Shown here piece by piece: positions 14,453 to 24,287 of a stretch of DNA of 64,000 nucleotides. Origin of the DNA: Candidatus Sulfopaludibacter sp. SbA3 (GTDB lineage: Bacteria; Acidobacteriota; Vicinamibacteria; Vicinamibacterales; UBA2999). The stretch's first letter is position 1, and every line of letters starts with the position of its first letter. Position numbers and translations under genes: made by a program. The stretch lies in the NCBI GenBank assembly GCA_945903265.1, contig CAMDNQ010000017.1, positions 1 to 64,000 on the forward strand, in the 5' to 3' direction. The notes under the pieces were generated by a model that was given only the letters and a program-made list of their open reading frames with translations, was not told the origin of the DNA and did not search any database.

Positions 14453-15457
14453 GTGACCACCAACGAACAGTATCGCGCCCTGACTGAACAGGCCGGAATC
14501 GGCGCTGTCGCTGCCCGTCATCCGTTGTCTGTAGCGGGCAAGGATCGCGCGTCATTCCTGCACGGGCTGCTGTCGAATGAAGTCCGGACGCTGACGGCCG
14601 GCACCGGCTGTTACGCGGCGTGGCTGACGCCGCAGGGCCGGATGATCACCGACGTGCATGTCTTCGAGACCGGGGACAGCATGCTGCTCGACGTGCCTGC
14701 GGACGTTGCCGCGGCAGCGCTTCAGCGTCTCGATCAGTCGCTGTTCAGCGAGGACGTCCAGCTCGCGGACCTCGGACCACGCGTCACATCGGTCTGGATC
14801 CACGGCCCGCGCGCGGCGCAGATGATCGGCACCGCAGTTTCGGATGCGCAGGGTCTTGACGAATGGACCGAGTACACCCACGGTGCTTTCCCGTTCGCGG
14901 GAACATCCCTCCGCATCGCGCGCGTCAGCCAACTCGCCGTGCCGGGGTTCTGCCTCTACGTGGAGCATGACGCCGCGTCGCCGTTGCGCGATGCGCTCGC
15001 GGGCGCCGGCGCCATCACGGTGGACGCTGCCGCAATCGACGCCGCTCGAATCGAAGCCGGTTATCCGGTGTTTGGCGTCGACATGACGACCGACACCATT
15101 CCGCTCGAAGCGGGGATCGAGGATCGCGCGATCTCATTCACCAAAGGCTGCTACGTCGGCCAGGAAGTCATTGTGCGTGTCATGCACCGCGGCGGTGGCC
15201 GTGTTGCGCGCAGGCTGATGGGATTGCGATTCGAAGAGGGTCCTCCGACGCCTGGCGACAGATTATTCGGCGCCGGCGCCACCGCCGAGAAGGACATGGG
15301 ATGGGTGACGAGCGCTGCACGGTCGCCCCGAACCGGTGCCATCGGCCTCGGCTACGTTCAGCGGGATTCGGCGGTGGCCGGCACGCGGCTGACTGTCGGC
15401 GCCTCAGGCGCGGGCGTCCTCGTCAGCGAACGTCCGATTTCACCAGACGGTCGATAA
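14453..15457 (+). CDS. ygfZ: YgfZ/GcvT-like folate-binding protein of iron-sulfur cluster assembly
   Basis: A 334-aa aminomethyltransferase-fold protein starting at GTG. The diagnostic motif FTKGCYVGQEVIVR contains the KGCYxGQE signature whose cysteine defines the YgfZ/COG0354 group. YgfZ/IBA57 proteins use tetrahydrofolate in maintenance of [4Fe-4S] enzymes such as MiaB. HPLSVAGKDRASFLHGLLSN near the start is the folate-domain beginning. It is divergent from the hydrolase gene and its last 35 bp overlap the convergent mutT gene tail to tail. Confidence 0.9.
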   Translation: MTTNEQYRALTEQAGIGAVAARHPLSVAGKDRASFLHGLLSNEVRTLTAGTGCYAAWLTPQGRMITDVHVFETGDSMLLDVPADVAAAALQRLDQSLFSEDVQLADLGPRVTSVWIHGPRAAQMIGTAVSDAQGLDEWTEYTHGAFPFAGTSLRIARVSQLAVPGFCLYVEHDAASPLRDALAGAGAITVDAAAIDAARIEAGYPVFGVDMTTDTIPLEAGIEDRAISFTKGCYVGQEVIVRVMHRGGGRVARRLMGLRFEEGPPTPGDRLFGAGATAEKDMGWVTSAARSPRTGAIGLGYVQRDSAVAGTRLTVGASGAGVLVSERPISPDGR

Positions 15458-15821
15458 GCTCCGTGTCCGCTGGCGGAAATCCCAGCTGCGGCAGTTCCTG
15501 CCGCGCGACCCAGCGCATGTCCTGTCCGAGCTGCGGTCGCGGAACACCCCTCAGCGCACAGCGGTAGAAGAACAACGCCACGGTCCGCTCTGGATACGCA
15601 TGAATGGTCTGATGGACGAGCTCGCCAACGGTGACGTCCACCCCGAGCTCTTCGCGCAGCTCCCGGCGAAGCGCGCTGTCGTGCTCCTCGGCTGGATCGA
15701 GCTTTCCGCCTGGAAATTCCCACAGGCCGCCGAGATGAACCCCGGGGAGCCGGCGCGTCACGAGGAACTGTCCGTCCTGTTCGATCACCGCGGCGACGAC
15801 CGACAGGACGGTGGCTGTCAC
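15423..15821 (-). CDS. mutT: NUDIX hydrolase, MutT-type 8-oxo-dGTP diphosphatase
   Basis: A 132-aa NUDIX protein. The NUDIX box is complete (residues 37-59: GGKLDPAEEHD, then RRELREELGV). The N-terminal VVAAVIEQDGQFLVTRR and the WEFPGGK strand match MutT/YtkD-like enzymes that hydrolyse oxidised nucleotides. Its start overlaps the kinase stop by 4 bp, so it is translated with the upstream REC-HK-REC gene, and a MutY homologue is the next gene upstream. It overlaps the 3' end of ygfZ. Confidence 0.85.
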   Translation of the reverse strand: MTATVLSVVAAVIEQDGQFLVTRRLPGVHLGGLWEFPGGKLDPAEEHDSALRRELREELGVDVTVGELVHQTIHAYPERTVALFFYRCALRGVPRPQLGQDMRWVARQELPQLGFPPADTELIDRLVKSDVR

Positions 15822-17452
15822 GAACGGCCGGCGGGAAGATCCAGTGCGAACCGGACGCGATCCGCGAGTTGTCCGGGCGTGAACGGCTTCTGCAGCAGCG
15901 GAATCGTGCCCCAGAAATTTCCCTGCACCGACGCCGCATCGTCGGTGAATCCGGACATGTAGAGGACCCGGAGCTCAGGAGTCTTTTCCAGCAGGAACGC
16001 CGCGAGCTGCGGGCCGCTCATCCCAGGCATGACGACGTCCGTGACGAGCAGCTGCGCGGCTGTCGATTCCCGGTTCGCCAGCTGGATCGCTTCGTCGGCA
16101 TTGCGCGCCTCGTGCACCGTGTACCCACGGCGGCGCAGCGATTCCGCCGAGACCTGGCGGACCGAGTCATTGTCCTCGACGAGCAGCACCCGTTCGGTGC
16201 CCGCGCCAGACAGCGCCGGCCTGGTCTCGGGACGATCGGCACGGCCGGTGAGCGTTGAGGTTACGGGAAGATAAATACGAATCGACGTTCCCCGTCCCGG
16301 CGCCGAGTCGAGCGTGATTGCGCCGCTGCTCTGATCGACGATGCCGTAGACGGTCGCCAGTCCGAGGCCCGTCCCCTTGCCGAGCGGCTTTGTCGTGAAA
16401 AACGGCTCGAACGCGCGCGCGCGCACCGCCGCCTCCATGCCGACCCCCGTGTCGGCGATCGCCAGCATCGCGTAGCGCCCTGGTTCGAGGGTGACCCCCT
16501 CCGAGCGTGCCTGCTCCTCGTCCAGCACGACGTTCGCCGTCTCGATCGTCAGCCGGCCGCCACTGGGCATGGCGTCCCGCGCGTTGAGGACGAGATTCAC
16601 CAGAATCTGGTCCATCTGGCTCTGGTCCGCCCAGATGCGGCCCAGATGCGGCGCCAGCCGCGTGCTTGTTTCGATGTGCTCGCCAATGAGCCGCGGCAGC
16701 ATCCGGATCAGCCCTGTCACGATCTCGTTCAGGTCGAGTACCCGCGGCTCGAGGAACTGGCGGCGGCTGAATGCGAGAAGCTGCCGCGTCAGCGCCGCCG
16801 CCTGATCCGCCGCCTTCCGGATCTCGCGCACGTCGTCGGCAACGGCGTCGAGCGGATCGATGCGCTCGATGATGAGATCGGTGAATCCGATGATGGCGGT
16901 GAGCAGATTGTTGAAATCGTGCGCCACGCCGCCGGCCAGGCGGCCGATGCCTTCCATCTTCTGCGCGTGGCGCAGCTGTTCCTCGCGATCGAGCAGGTCG
17001 CGGTGCGTCTGCCAGTTCCGGATCGCGTAACGGATGGCGCGCTCCAGGTGGGTGCTGAGCAGATGCTTTTCGACGTAATCGGCGGCGCCCTCGTTGAGCG
17101 CCGCTTCATCGAGCGAGCTGCTTCCGAAGCCGGTGATGAGGATGAACGGCTTGTCGATCTCCGCCGCGTGCGCTTCGTGTATCAGCGAGATTCCGGTTCC
17201 GTCAGGCAGACGGTGATCGACGATGTACACGTCGTGCTCGTCGGCTTTGATTCGCTTCAGGCCGATCGTCGCGGTCGGCGTCACTTCGATCGTGCGCTTG
17301 AAATGCGCGTCCGCCAGCGCCATTTCCACAAGCGCGAGCGCCTGCGGATCGTCGTCAATCACCAGGACGCGGACGTGCCGTGGATCGTTCCGCGTGACGC
17401 GGCGTGGCGTGCGTGTGGTCGTCGGAGCGTTCAGCGCCGCTGATTTGTGCAT
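15818..17452 (-). CDS. Hybrid histidine kinase with receiver domains at both ends
   Basis: A soluble 544-aa protein. A receiver domain (28-145) has [11 protein letters not shown] and phosphoacceptor Asp79 in [11 protein letters not shown]. HisKA has His178 in GGVAHDFNN, followed by an HATPase with [40 protein letters not shown]-terminal receiver (about 420-540) has LLVEDNDSV and [10 protein letters not shown]. No sensor domain or membrane helix is present, so the input is probably phosphorylation of the first receiver by another kinase. No partner DNA-binding regulator is adjacent. A second kinase of the same core type is at 22352-23887. Confidence 0.92.
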   Translation of the reverse strand: MHKSAALNAPTTTRTPRRVTRNDPRHVRVLVIDDDPQALALVEMALADAHFKRTIEVTPTATIGLKRIKADEHDVYIVDHRLPDGTGISLIHEAHAAEIDKPFILITGFGSSSLDEAALNEGAADYVEKHLLSTHLERAIRYAIRNWQTHRDLLDREEQLRHAQKMEGIGRLAGGVAHDFNNLLTAIIGFTDLIIERIDPLDAVADDVREIRKAADQAAALTRQLLAFSRRQFLEPRVLDLNEIVTGLIRMLPRLIGEHIETSTRLAPHLGRIWADQSQMDQILVNLVLNARDAMPSGGRLTIETANVVLDEEQARSEGVTLEPGRYAMLAIADTGVGMEAAVRARAFEPFFTTKPLGKGTGLGLATVYGIVDQSSGAITLDSAPGRGTSIRIYLPVTSTLTGRADRPETRPALSGAGTERVLLVEDNDSVRQVSAESLRRRGYTVHEARNADEAIQLANRESTAAQLLVTDVVMPGMSGPQLAAFLLEKTPELRVLYMSGFTDDAASVQGNFWGTIPLLQKPFTPGQLADRVRFALDLPAGRS

Positions 17453-17528
17453 ACGTGATCCACTTCCGCGCGACTGCGCGGCGGCTCTCGCAGGGGGGAG
17501 TCGTACGCTAACACACGCGGTCTGCGGT

Positions 17529-17554
17529 GAAGCTCAACGGCGAAGCTCAACAGC
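17529..17554. repeat. Two-copy 13-bp direct repeat
   Basis: GAAGCTCAACGGC is followed directly by GAAGCTCAACAGC in the 116-bp gap between mutY and the kinase gene. Nothing else is recognised in this gap. The significance is unknown; it may be simple slippage. Confidence 0.5.
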
Positions 17555-17568
17555 GTCGTCAAACGACT

Positions 17569-18237
17569 TTAGTCAACACGGCGGGAGCGGCAGATGCGCG
17601 CCATCGGGCAGACTGCGCACTGAGGCGAGCGGGCGCTGCAGACCGTCGCGCCGAGGTCCATCAACGCCTGATTGAAATCGAAGACGCGCTTGCGGGGCAG
17701 CACGATGTCCGAGATGGCCCAGAGCTGCTTCCGCATCGCGTGCGCCTTCGGGTCGCCGTGTCCGACGAATACGCGGAACAGGACGCGCGCGACATTCGTG
17801 TCGAGAATCGCCGCCCGCTGGCCGAACGCGAAGCTGCGAATCGCTCCCGCGGTATACGCGCCGATGCCTTTGAACGACAGGAGCGTCTCCTGGTCCGACG
17901 GTAGCTGGCCGTCGTATCGTGCGACCGCCTCCCGCGCGATGGCGTGCAGGCGTCGCGGGCGGATGTTGTATCCCAGCGGCCGCCACGTCGACGTCACATC
18001 CGAGATGCGCGCGGACGCGAGCGCCTCGAACGACGGGTACTTCTTCAGCCATTCCGCGTACTTCGGAAGCACCCGGTCGACCTGGGTCTGCTGCAGCATG
18101 ATCTCGGAGACCAGGATGTGGTACGGATCCGAGGTCTTCCGCCAGGGGAGATCGCGGCCGTGCACGTCGTACCAGGCCAGGAGTGCGTGTCGAAACCGGC
18201 GCCGGGCGCCGGGAGCCGGTAGGGAAGCCGCGGACAT
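17569..18237 (-). CDS. mutY: Short MutY-type A/G-specific adenine glycosylase
   Basis: The 222-aa catalytic core removes adenine mispaired with 8-oxoguanine. The motifs are GRDLPWR, SEIMLQQTQV (catalytic Glu), the HhH loop FKGIGAYTAGAI, and ILDTNVARV (catalytic Asp). The iron-sulfur cluster loop has four cysteines spaced C-x6-C-x2-C-x5-C (CSARSPQCAVCPMARIC). It ends right after this loop, so the C-terminal NUDIX-like 8-oxoG-recognition domain of canonical about 350-aa MutY is absent. ATG 18237 is chosen; a GTG two codons upstream is possible. The start is divergent from the adenosyltransferase, 23 bp away. Confidence 0.88.
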   Translation of the reverse strand: MSAASLPAPGARRRFRHALLAWYDVHGRDLPWRKTSDPYHILVSEIMLQQTQVDRVLPKYAEWLKKYPSFEALASARISDVTSTWRPLGYNIRPRRLHAIAREAVARYDGQLPSDQETLLSFKGIGAYTAGAIRSFAFGQRAAILDTNVARVLFRVFVGHGDPKAHAMRKQLWAISDIVLPRKRVFDFNQALMDLGATVCSARSPQCAVCPMARICRSRRVD

Positions 18238-18244
18238 CCGCACC

Positions 18245-18250
18245 TATAAT
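18245..18250 (+). promoter_or_regulatory. TATAAT -10 box just upstream of the adenosyltransferase
   Basis: A perfect TATAAT ends 10 bp before the ATG at 18261. Transcription would begin at about 18257-18261, leaving almost no leader and no ribosome-binding site. No good -35 box is visible at 16-18 bp spacing. Confidence 0.5.
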
Positions 18251-18260
18251 TTCACGCGGG

Positions 18261-18800
18261 ATGAAGATCTACACAAAGACCGGCGATGGCGGCGAGACGT
18301 CGCTCTTCGACAACACCCGCGTGTCGAAGGCCGACCCGCGGGTGGACGCCTACGGCGAAGTCGACGAGCTGAACGCCTGTCTGGGCGCGGCGCTGGCGGC
18401 CGGCATCCCCGAGGATCTCTCGGCGGAGCTCCGCACGATTCAACAGGACCTGTTCGCGCTCGGTGCCAGGCTGGCCGATCCATCCGAGCGGATTTCCGGC
18501 CGCGTCACGAAAACCACCATCAATGACGACGCGATCGCACGGCTCGAGCGGTGCATCGACCGTCTCGACGGGGAGATGCCGGCGCTGCGGAAGTTCATCC
18601 TGCCGGGCGGTTCGCCGGCCGGCGCGCTCCTGCACCTTGCGCGGACCATCTGCCGCCGTGCGGAGCGCCGGGTGATCGGCCTGGGTCCGGACGCCGTCGC
18701 GCCGATTGTCGTCATCTATCTGAACCGGCTCTCGGACCTGCTGTTCACGATGGCGCGCGCGGTCAATCATCGTACCGGGATGGCCGAAATCGAGTGGTAG
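18261..18800 (+). CDS. PduO-type ATP:cob(I)alamin adenosyltransferase
   Basis: A 179-aa enzyme that transfers adenosyl from ATP to reduced cobalamin, making coenzyme B12. The N-terminal ATP-binding signature MKIYTKTGDGGETSLFDNTRV is present, along with KADPRVDAYGEVDELNA, the cobalamin-side motif FILPGGSPAGALLHLART, RRAERRV and YLNRLSDLLFTMAR. The start is fixed by the signature, which begins at the ATG. A TATAAT lies immediately upstream. It is followed by thiI after 14 bp and is probably the first gene of a five-gene run to 22351. Confidence 0.93.
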   Translation: MKIYTKTGDGGETSLFDNTRVSKADPRVDAYGEVDELNACLGAALAAGIPEDLSAELRTIQQDLFALGARLADPSERISGRVTKTTINDDAIARLERCIDRLDGEMPALRKFILPGGSPAGALLHLARTICRRAERRVIGLGPDAVAPIVVIYLNRLSDLLFTMARAVNHRTGMAEIEW

Positions 18801-18814
18801 ATCAGCATCGGAAC

Positions 18815-20007
18815 ATGCCGTCGATCATCGTCCACTACCAGGAAATCGCGCTGAAGGGGAAGAACCGGTCCTGGTTTATGGGCCGGCTGGTGAGAAACCT
18901 GCGCCAGGCGGTTGCGGGACTGGACGTTCGCGCCGTCCGTTCGCTGATGGGCCGGATCGAACTCGTGCTCGGGCCCGGCGCCACGCGCGAGCAGGTGGGC
19001 GATCGCATCCGGCGCACGTTTGGCGTGGCGAACTTCTCGTATGCCGCACGGACGCCGCTCGACCTGGACGCGCTGACGGCGGCGATTCTGCGGGATCTCG
19101 AGGGTCGTACCCCCAGCAGCTTTCGCGTCTCCGTCAAGCGGGCCGATAAACGTTTCCCGATGACGTCGCCGCAGATAGAGCGAGAGGTCGGCGGCCGGAT
19201 CCAGGAAGCGCGTGGGTGGCGCGTCGATCTGGAGAATGCAGAACTGGCGATCCACGTCGAGCTGCTGACGACCGAGGCCTTTTATTTTTTCGGCAAGGAG
19301 CGTGGGCCCGGAGGCCTTCCGACGGGCACGGCCGGCCGCGTCCTCTGCCTTCTGTCCGGCGGCATCGATTCTCCGGTGGCGGCCCATCGGATGATGAAAC
19401 GTGGATGCGCGGTCACGTTCGTCCACTTTCACAGCTACCCGATTCTGTCGCGCGCGTCGATCGAGAAGGCCCGCCAGCTGGTCACGCTGTTGACGGAGTG
19501 GCAGCACCGTTCACGCCTGTACCTCGTGCCCTTCGGTGACATCCAGCAACAGGTCCTGCTCACAGTACCTGGCCCGATGCGGGTGATTGTCTACCGCCGG
19601 CTCATGCTGCGCATTGCGGAAGCGATCGCGCAGACGCGGCGCGCGCAGGCGATCGTCACCGGTGACGTCGTGGGGCAAGTCGCCTCCCAGACGCTGGAAA
19701 ATCTGGCGGTCGTCGGCCACGTCGCCACGCTTCCGCTGTTCCGTCCGCTCATCGGGATGGACAAGGAAGAGATCACGGCTGAGGCCATTCGGCTCGGCAC
19801 CTTTCCAATTTCCATCATTCCGGATCAGGACTGCTGCACGCTGTTCACGCCGCGCAATCCTCAAACACGTGCGCGGCTGGCCGACATCGAGGCGGCGGAG
19901 GCGGCGCTGCCGATTGATGCCCTCGTCGACGCCGCCGTACGGGACGCCGCGCTCGAGGAATTCGAGTTCCCGGTCGCGATGATAGGATTGAAAGCCGAGG
20001 TGAAAGC

Positions 20008-20011
<4 letters not shown>
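18815..20011 (+). CDS. thiI: tRNA 4-thiouridine synthetase
   Basis: This 398-aa protein begins [20 protein letters not shown]. It has a ferredoxin-like/THUMP region (to about residue 165, with [13 protein letters not shown]) and a PP-loop ATP pyrophosphatase domain with [13 protein letters not shown]. It activates U8 of tRNA for sulfur insertion and may donate sulfur to thiamine synthesis. The C-terminal rhodanese domain of E. coli ThiI is absent, as in many bacteria that use a partner desulfurase. The TGA overlaps the GTG start of the aldolase gene. Confidence 0.9.
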
Positions 20012-21051
<1,040 letters not shown>

Positions 21052-21062
21052 GAACTCTTTCC

Positions 21063-21593
21063 ATGTCGATCCTGAAAGTCGCGCGCATGGGGCACCCCGT
21101 GCTCCGGCAGCGGGGACAACCGCTCGAAAAAGCCGATCTGAAGAGCCCCCGCATCCAGAAGCTGATCGACGACATGCTCGATACGATGAGCGAATACAGC
21201 GGCGTCGGCCTGGCGGCCCCGCAGGTTCACGAAGGCCTGCGGCTTTTCGTCGGCCTGCTGCACGACGAGGATCCGGACGAGCGCTCCGGCGCCTCCGTCA
21301 TCGTCAATCCCGAGATCGTGCCGAACACGCCTGCGCGCGCCGACGGGTGGGAGGGCTGCCTGAGCATTCCAGACATCCGTGGCCTCGTGCCGCGCTTTAC
21401 CGACATCACCGTGCGGGCCCTCGATCGTGACGGACGCCCGATCGAGCTGCGGCTGAAGGATTTTTCCGCAAGAGTCGCGCAGCACGAAACCGATCATCTG
21501 GACGGCGTGCTGTTCTTCGATCGCATGACGTCGTTCGCCTCGCTGACCTATCTCGAGGAGTACTCGCGGTACCACGCGGACGAGGGCGATTGA
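21063..21593 (+). CDS. def: Peptide deformylase
   Basis: A 176-aa metalloenzyme that removes the formyl group from new proteins. All three motifs are intact: GVGLAAPQ (motif I), EGCLSIP (motif II, Cys ligand) and QHETDHLDG (motif III, the HExxH zinc site as HETDH). It begins [18 protein letters not shown] at ATG 21063. Its TGA overlaps the ATG of the following SDR gene by one base (TGATG), implying coupled translation. Confidence 0.95.
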   Translation: MSILKVARMGHPVLRQRGQPLEKADLKSPRIQKLIDDMLDTMSEYSGVGLAAPQVHEGLRLFVGLLHDEDPDERSGASVIVNPEIVPNTPARADGWEGCLSIPDIRGLVPRFTDITVRALDRDGRPIELRLKDFSARVAQHETDHLDGVLFFDRMTSFASLTYLEEYSRYHADEGD

Positions 21594-22351
21594 TGCGCGT
21601 GGCGCTCGTCACCGGAGGCGGCCGCGGCATCGGGCGCGCGATTGCACGAGCGCTCGGAGGGCCGGACACGCTTGTCGCGGTGGCGGCGCGCACACAGGGC
21701 GACGTCGATACCGCGGTGAGCGAGCTGAAGGCGCTCGGCGGCTCCGCCCTCGCCATTCAGATGGACGTGGCCGACGAACGATCTGTCGCCGCGGGCATGC
21801 GGACGCTTCGCGAGGCCAGTGCGCATCTCGATCTGCTCGTCAACAATGCGGGTGTGGGGGGCGGGGAGCCGATCGAGGGCTCTGATGTCGCGCGCTGGCG
21901 CCGGACGATTGATGTCAACCTCACCGGCATGTATCTCGTCACCAGAGAGGCACTTCCGCTGATGCGCGAGGGTGGGCGCATCGTGAATCAGTCGTCGGTG
22001 CTGGGGCGCTTCGGCGTGCCGGGTTATACCGCCTACTGCGCCTCGAAGCATGGCGTCATCGGCTTTACGCGGGCGCTGGCGCTGGAGCTGGCGCCGCGCC
22101 GGATCACGGCGAACGCGGTCTGTCCGGGATGGGTGGATACGGAGATGGCGGCGGAAGGGATGCGACAGGGGGCCGATGCCACCGGCTCGACGTTCGAGGA
22201 GTTCCGCGAGCGCGCGTTAGGAGCCGTCCCCCTCAAACGCATCATCCAGCCTGAAGAAGTGGCAGAGCTCGTGCGCTTTCTGACGTCGCCCGCCGCGGCG
22301 GCGATTACGGGTCAGACCTATAACATCTGCGGCGGCCAGACGATGGACTGA
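21593..22351 (+). CDS. Short-chain dehydrogenase/reductase, FabG-like
   Basis: A 252-aa classical SDR: VTGGGRGIG cofactor loop, NNAGVGGG, catalytic Ser in QSSVLG, YTAYCASKHG (YxxxK), and a C-terminal ITGQTYNICGG typical of FabG/PhaB-like oxidoreductases. It reduces a ketone or oxidises an alcohol with NAD(P)H; the substrate is not deducible. It is last in the adenosyltransferase-thiI-aldolase-deformylase run, and its stop abuts the convergent kinase stop with no gap. Confidence 0.88.
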   Translation: MRVALVTGGGRGIGRAIARALGGPDTLVAVAARTQGDVDTAVSELKALGGSALAIQMDVADERSVAAGMRTLREASAHLDLLVNNAGVGGGEPIEGSDVARWRRTIDVNLTGMYLVTREALPLMREGGRIVNQSSVLGRFGVPGYTAYCASKHGVIGFTRALALELAPRRITANAVCPGWVDTEMAAEGMRQGADATGSTFEEFRERALGAVPLKRIIQPEEVAELVRFLTSPAAAAITGQTYNICGGQTMD

Positions 22352-23887
22352 CTAGGTCCGCACACCAAGCGCTTCCTGAACTCTCTCGATTAACTGCATC
22401 ATCGTGAACGGCTTCGACAGGAGCCGTACTGATGGCGGAATCGCGCGTCCGGGCAACAGGAGGTTCGAAGGATATCCGGACATATAGAGCACCGGCAGCC
22501 CTGGCCGCATCTCCTGCAGCCGATGCGCGAGCTCGGGCCCGCTCATGCGGGGCATGACGACGTCGGTCAGCAGGAGGGAGATGTCCTCCTGAGCGGCCGC
22601 GAACGCAAGCGCGTCCTCCGGGGTCGCGGCCTCGAGTACCCGGAAGCCGCTGCTGTGAAGCGCGCGGCGGACGAAGCGGCGTACTGTGTCTTCGTCCTCG
22701 ACCAGAAGGATTGCCTGGTGCGATCCCCTCACACTGACGGGACGGCCGTCTGGTTCCACCGTTTCCAGCGCCACGCCTTCTGCCGCGGCGGGAAGGTACA
22801 CGTGGAATGCGCTCCCCTGGCCGATCTCGCTGTCCACCCAGATGAATCCGTTCAACTGCTTCACGATGCCGTAGACGGCCGAGAGCCCGAGGCCTGTGCC
22901 TTTGCCTGGCGGCTTGGTGGTGAAGAACGGCTCGAAGACGTGCTGCCGCACGTGCGCCGACATGCCTTCCCCGGTGTCGCTGATCCGCATCACGACGAAC
23001 TGTCCATCGCCCATCGGCACCTGCTGATCGCGCGTTGGGACCGCGTTCTCGGTTGTGATCGTCAACGTTCCCCCGCTCGGCATCGCGTCGCGTGCGTTGA
23101 GGGCCAGATTGATGATCACCTGCTCGAGCTCGCTGGCGTCGGCGGTCACCGGCTGCACGTCTGGACCCGCCTTCACGTCTACACGAATGTGTTCGCCGAG
23201 GAGCCGCTCGAGCATCGGCCGAACGCCGGCCACGATTGCCTGCAGGTCCAGGCTCCGCGGCTGGAGCACCTGGCGCCGGCCGAACGCGAGCAGCCGGCGG
23301 ACGAGCCCCGCCGAACGCTCCGCCGCGCGGCGCACTTCGCCCAGATCGCGGGCGATCGGCTCTTCGGGGTGCACCTGGTCGATCATCATGTCGACGTAGC
23401 CGAGGATGGCGGTGAGGTTGTTGTTGAAGTCGTGCGCGATGCCGCCGGCGAGCCGTCCCAGCGCTTCGAGCTTCTGCGCGTTCCGCAGTTCCTCTTCCGC
23501 GCGCTTGCGATCGGTCAGATCGCGCGAGACGCCGAGAACCGCTTTCACGCCGCCGTTCGGGTCTGCAATTGGCGCGAGCCACGTGCTCAGCCAGACTTCC
23601 CGGCCGCGGTACATCGTTCGGGCCTCGACGTAGAGGGGCTTTCCCGTCTCGAAGACCTGCGTCAGGTTCTCGCCCTGGCGCTCCGACACGTCTGGGGGAA
23701 AGATGTCCATCCGCTTCCGGCCAACGAGCTCCGCCGGCGTGCGCCCAAGCTGCCGCGCGGCTGCGGTGTTGACAAATTCAATGGTGTCGTCGAGCGCGAT
23801 AACGAAGATGTGGTCTTCCGCCGTTTCGGCCAGAACACGGTAGTAATCGCCGAAATTCTGTTCGGCTGGGTTTGCCACGGGCGACAT
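22352..23887 (-). CDS. PAS-domain hybrid histidine kinase with C-terminal receiver
   Basis: A soluble 511-aa protein. A PAS domain (about 14-128; [21 protein letters not shown], with PAC-like [17 protein letters not shown]) is followed by HisKA with His152 in GGIAHDFNN, HATPase motifs [20 protein letters not shown] and [18 protein letters not shown], and a receiver with [10 protein letters not shown] and [12 protein letters not shown]. It closely parallels the kinase at 15818-17452 in its core but has a PAS input instead of a first receiver. No output regulator is adjacent. Confidence 0.93.
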   Translation of the reverse strand: MSPVANPAEQNFGDYYRVLAETAEDHIFVIALDDTIEFVNTAAARQLGRTPAELVGRKRMDIFPPDVSERQGENLTQVFETGKPLYVEARTMYRGREVWLSTWLAPIADPNGGVKAVLGVSRDLTDRKRAEEELRNAQKLEALGRLAGGIAHDFNNNLTAILGYVDMMIDQVHPEEPIARDLGEVRRAAERSAGLVRRLLAFGRRQVLQPRSLDLQAIVAGVRPMLERLLGEHIRVDVKAGPDVQPVTADASELEQVIINLALNARDAMPSGGTLTITTENAVPTRDQQVPMGDGQFVVMRISDTGEGMSAHVRQHVFEPFFTTKPPGKGTGLGLSAVYGIVKQLNGFIWVDSEIGQGSAFHVYLPAAAEGVALETVEPDGRPVSVRGSHQAILLVEDEDTVRRFVRRALHSSGFRVLEAATPEDALAFAAAQEDISLLLTDVVMPRMSGPELAHRLQEMRPGLPVLYMSGYPSNLLLPGRAIPPSVRLLSKPFTMMQLIERVQEALGVRT

Positions 23888-23904
23888 TCTGGCACGATTT
23901 GCGA

Positions 23905-24267
23905 ATGCCGCCGGGCATGGGACTCAGGCGACATCTGATCGTCGTGCTCGCGGTCATTTCTGTAAGCCACCCGGTTTTTGCGCAGAGTGGCCGCTTGAAT
24001 CTCGCTGTCGCTCCCGAGCTGCTCGTTCCGCCGGCGCTGCAGCAGTCTGGCGGCAGCGGGATGCATCCCGTTGCGAAGGGGGCGCTCATCGGAGGGGCCG
24101 TCGGCGCCGCGTTCGTCGGCGCGGTCGGTCTCTGGTACTGCACCATCGGACCGAACGAAGTGGGCGAGTGCGACAGTCCGCGATGGTTATGGAAAGGCCT
24201 CGCGATTTACGGAGGCGCCGGCGCGGGAATTGGCGCGTTGATCGGCGCCATGGTGGATAGACGATGA
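23905..24267 (+). CDS. Small exported glycine-zipper protein
   Basis: About 120 aa. A signal peptide (RRHLIVVLAVISVSHPVFAQ) is followed by a short linker and two glycine-zipper helices (GALIGGAVGAAFVGAVGLW and GGAGAGIGALIGAMVDRR) separated by a loop with two cysteines (YCTIG ... GECD). Such proteins sit in envelope membranes. No family is recognised. ATG 23905 gives a 17-bp divergent gap to the kinase; ATG 23917 is also possible. A TATAAT for thyX begins 3 bp after its stop. Confidence 0.7.
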   Translation: MPPGMGLRRHLIVVLAVISVSHPVFAQSGRLNLAVAPELLVPPALQQSGGSGMHPVAKGALIGGAVGAAFVGAVGLWYCTIGPNEVGECDSPRWLWKGLAIYGGAGAGIGALIGAMVDRR

Positions 24268-24270
24268 CGA

Positions 24271-24276
24271 TATAAT
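24271..24276 (+). promoter_or_regulatory. TATAAT -10 box just upstream of thyX
   Basis: A perfect TATAAT ends 11 bp before the GTG at 24288, predicting a leader of only a few bases. It parallels the box at 18245-18250. No convincing -35 element is seen. Confidence 0.5.
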
Positions 24277-24287
24277 TCGTCCTGCTC

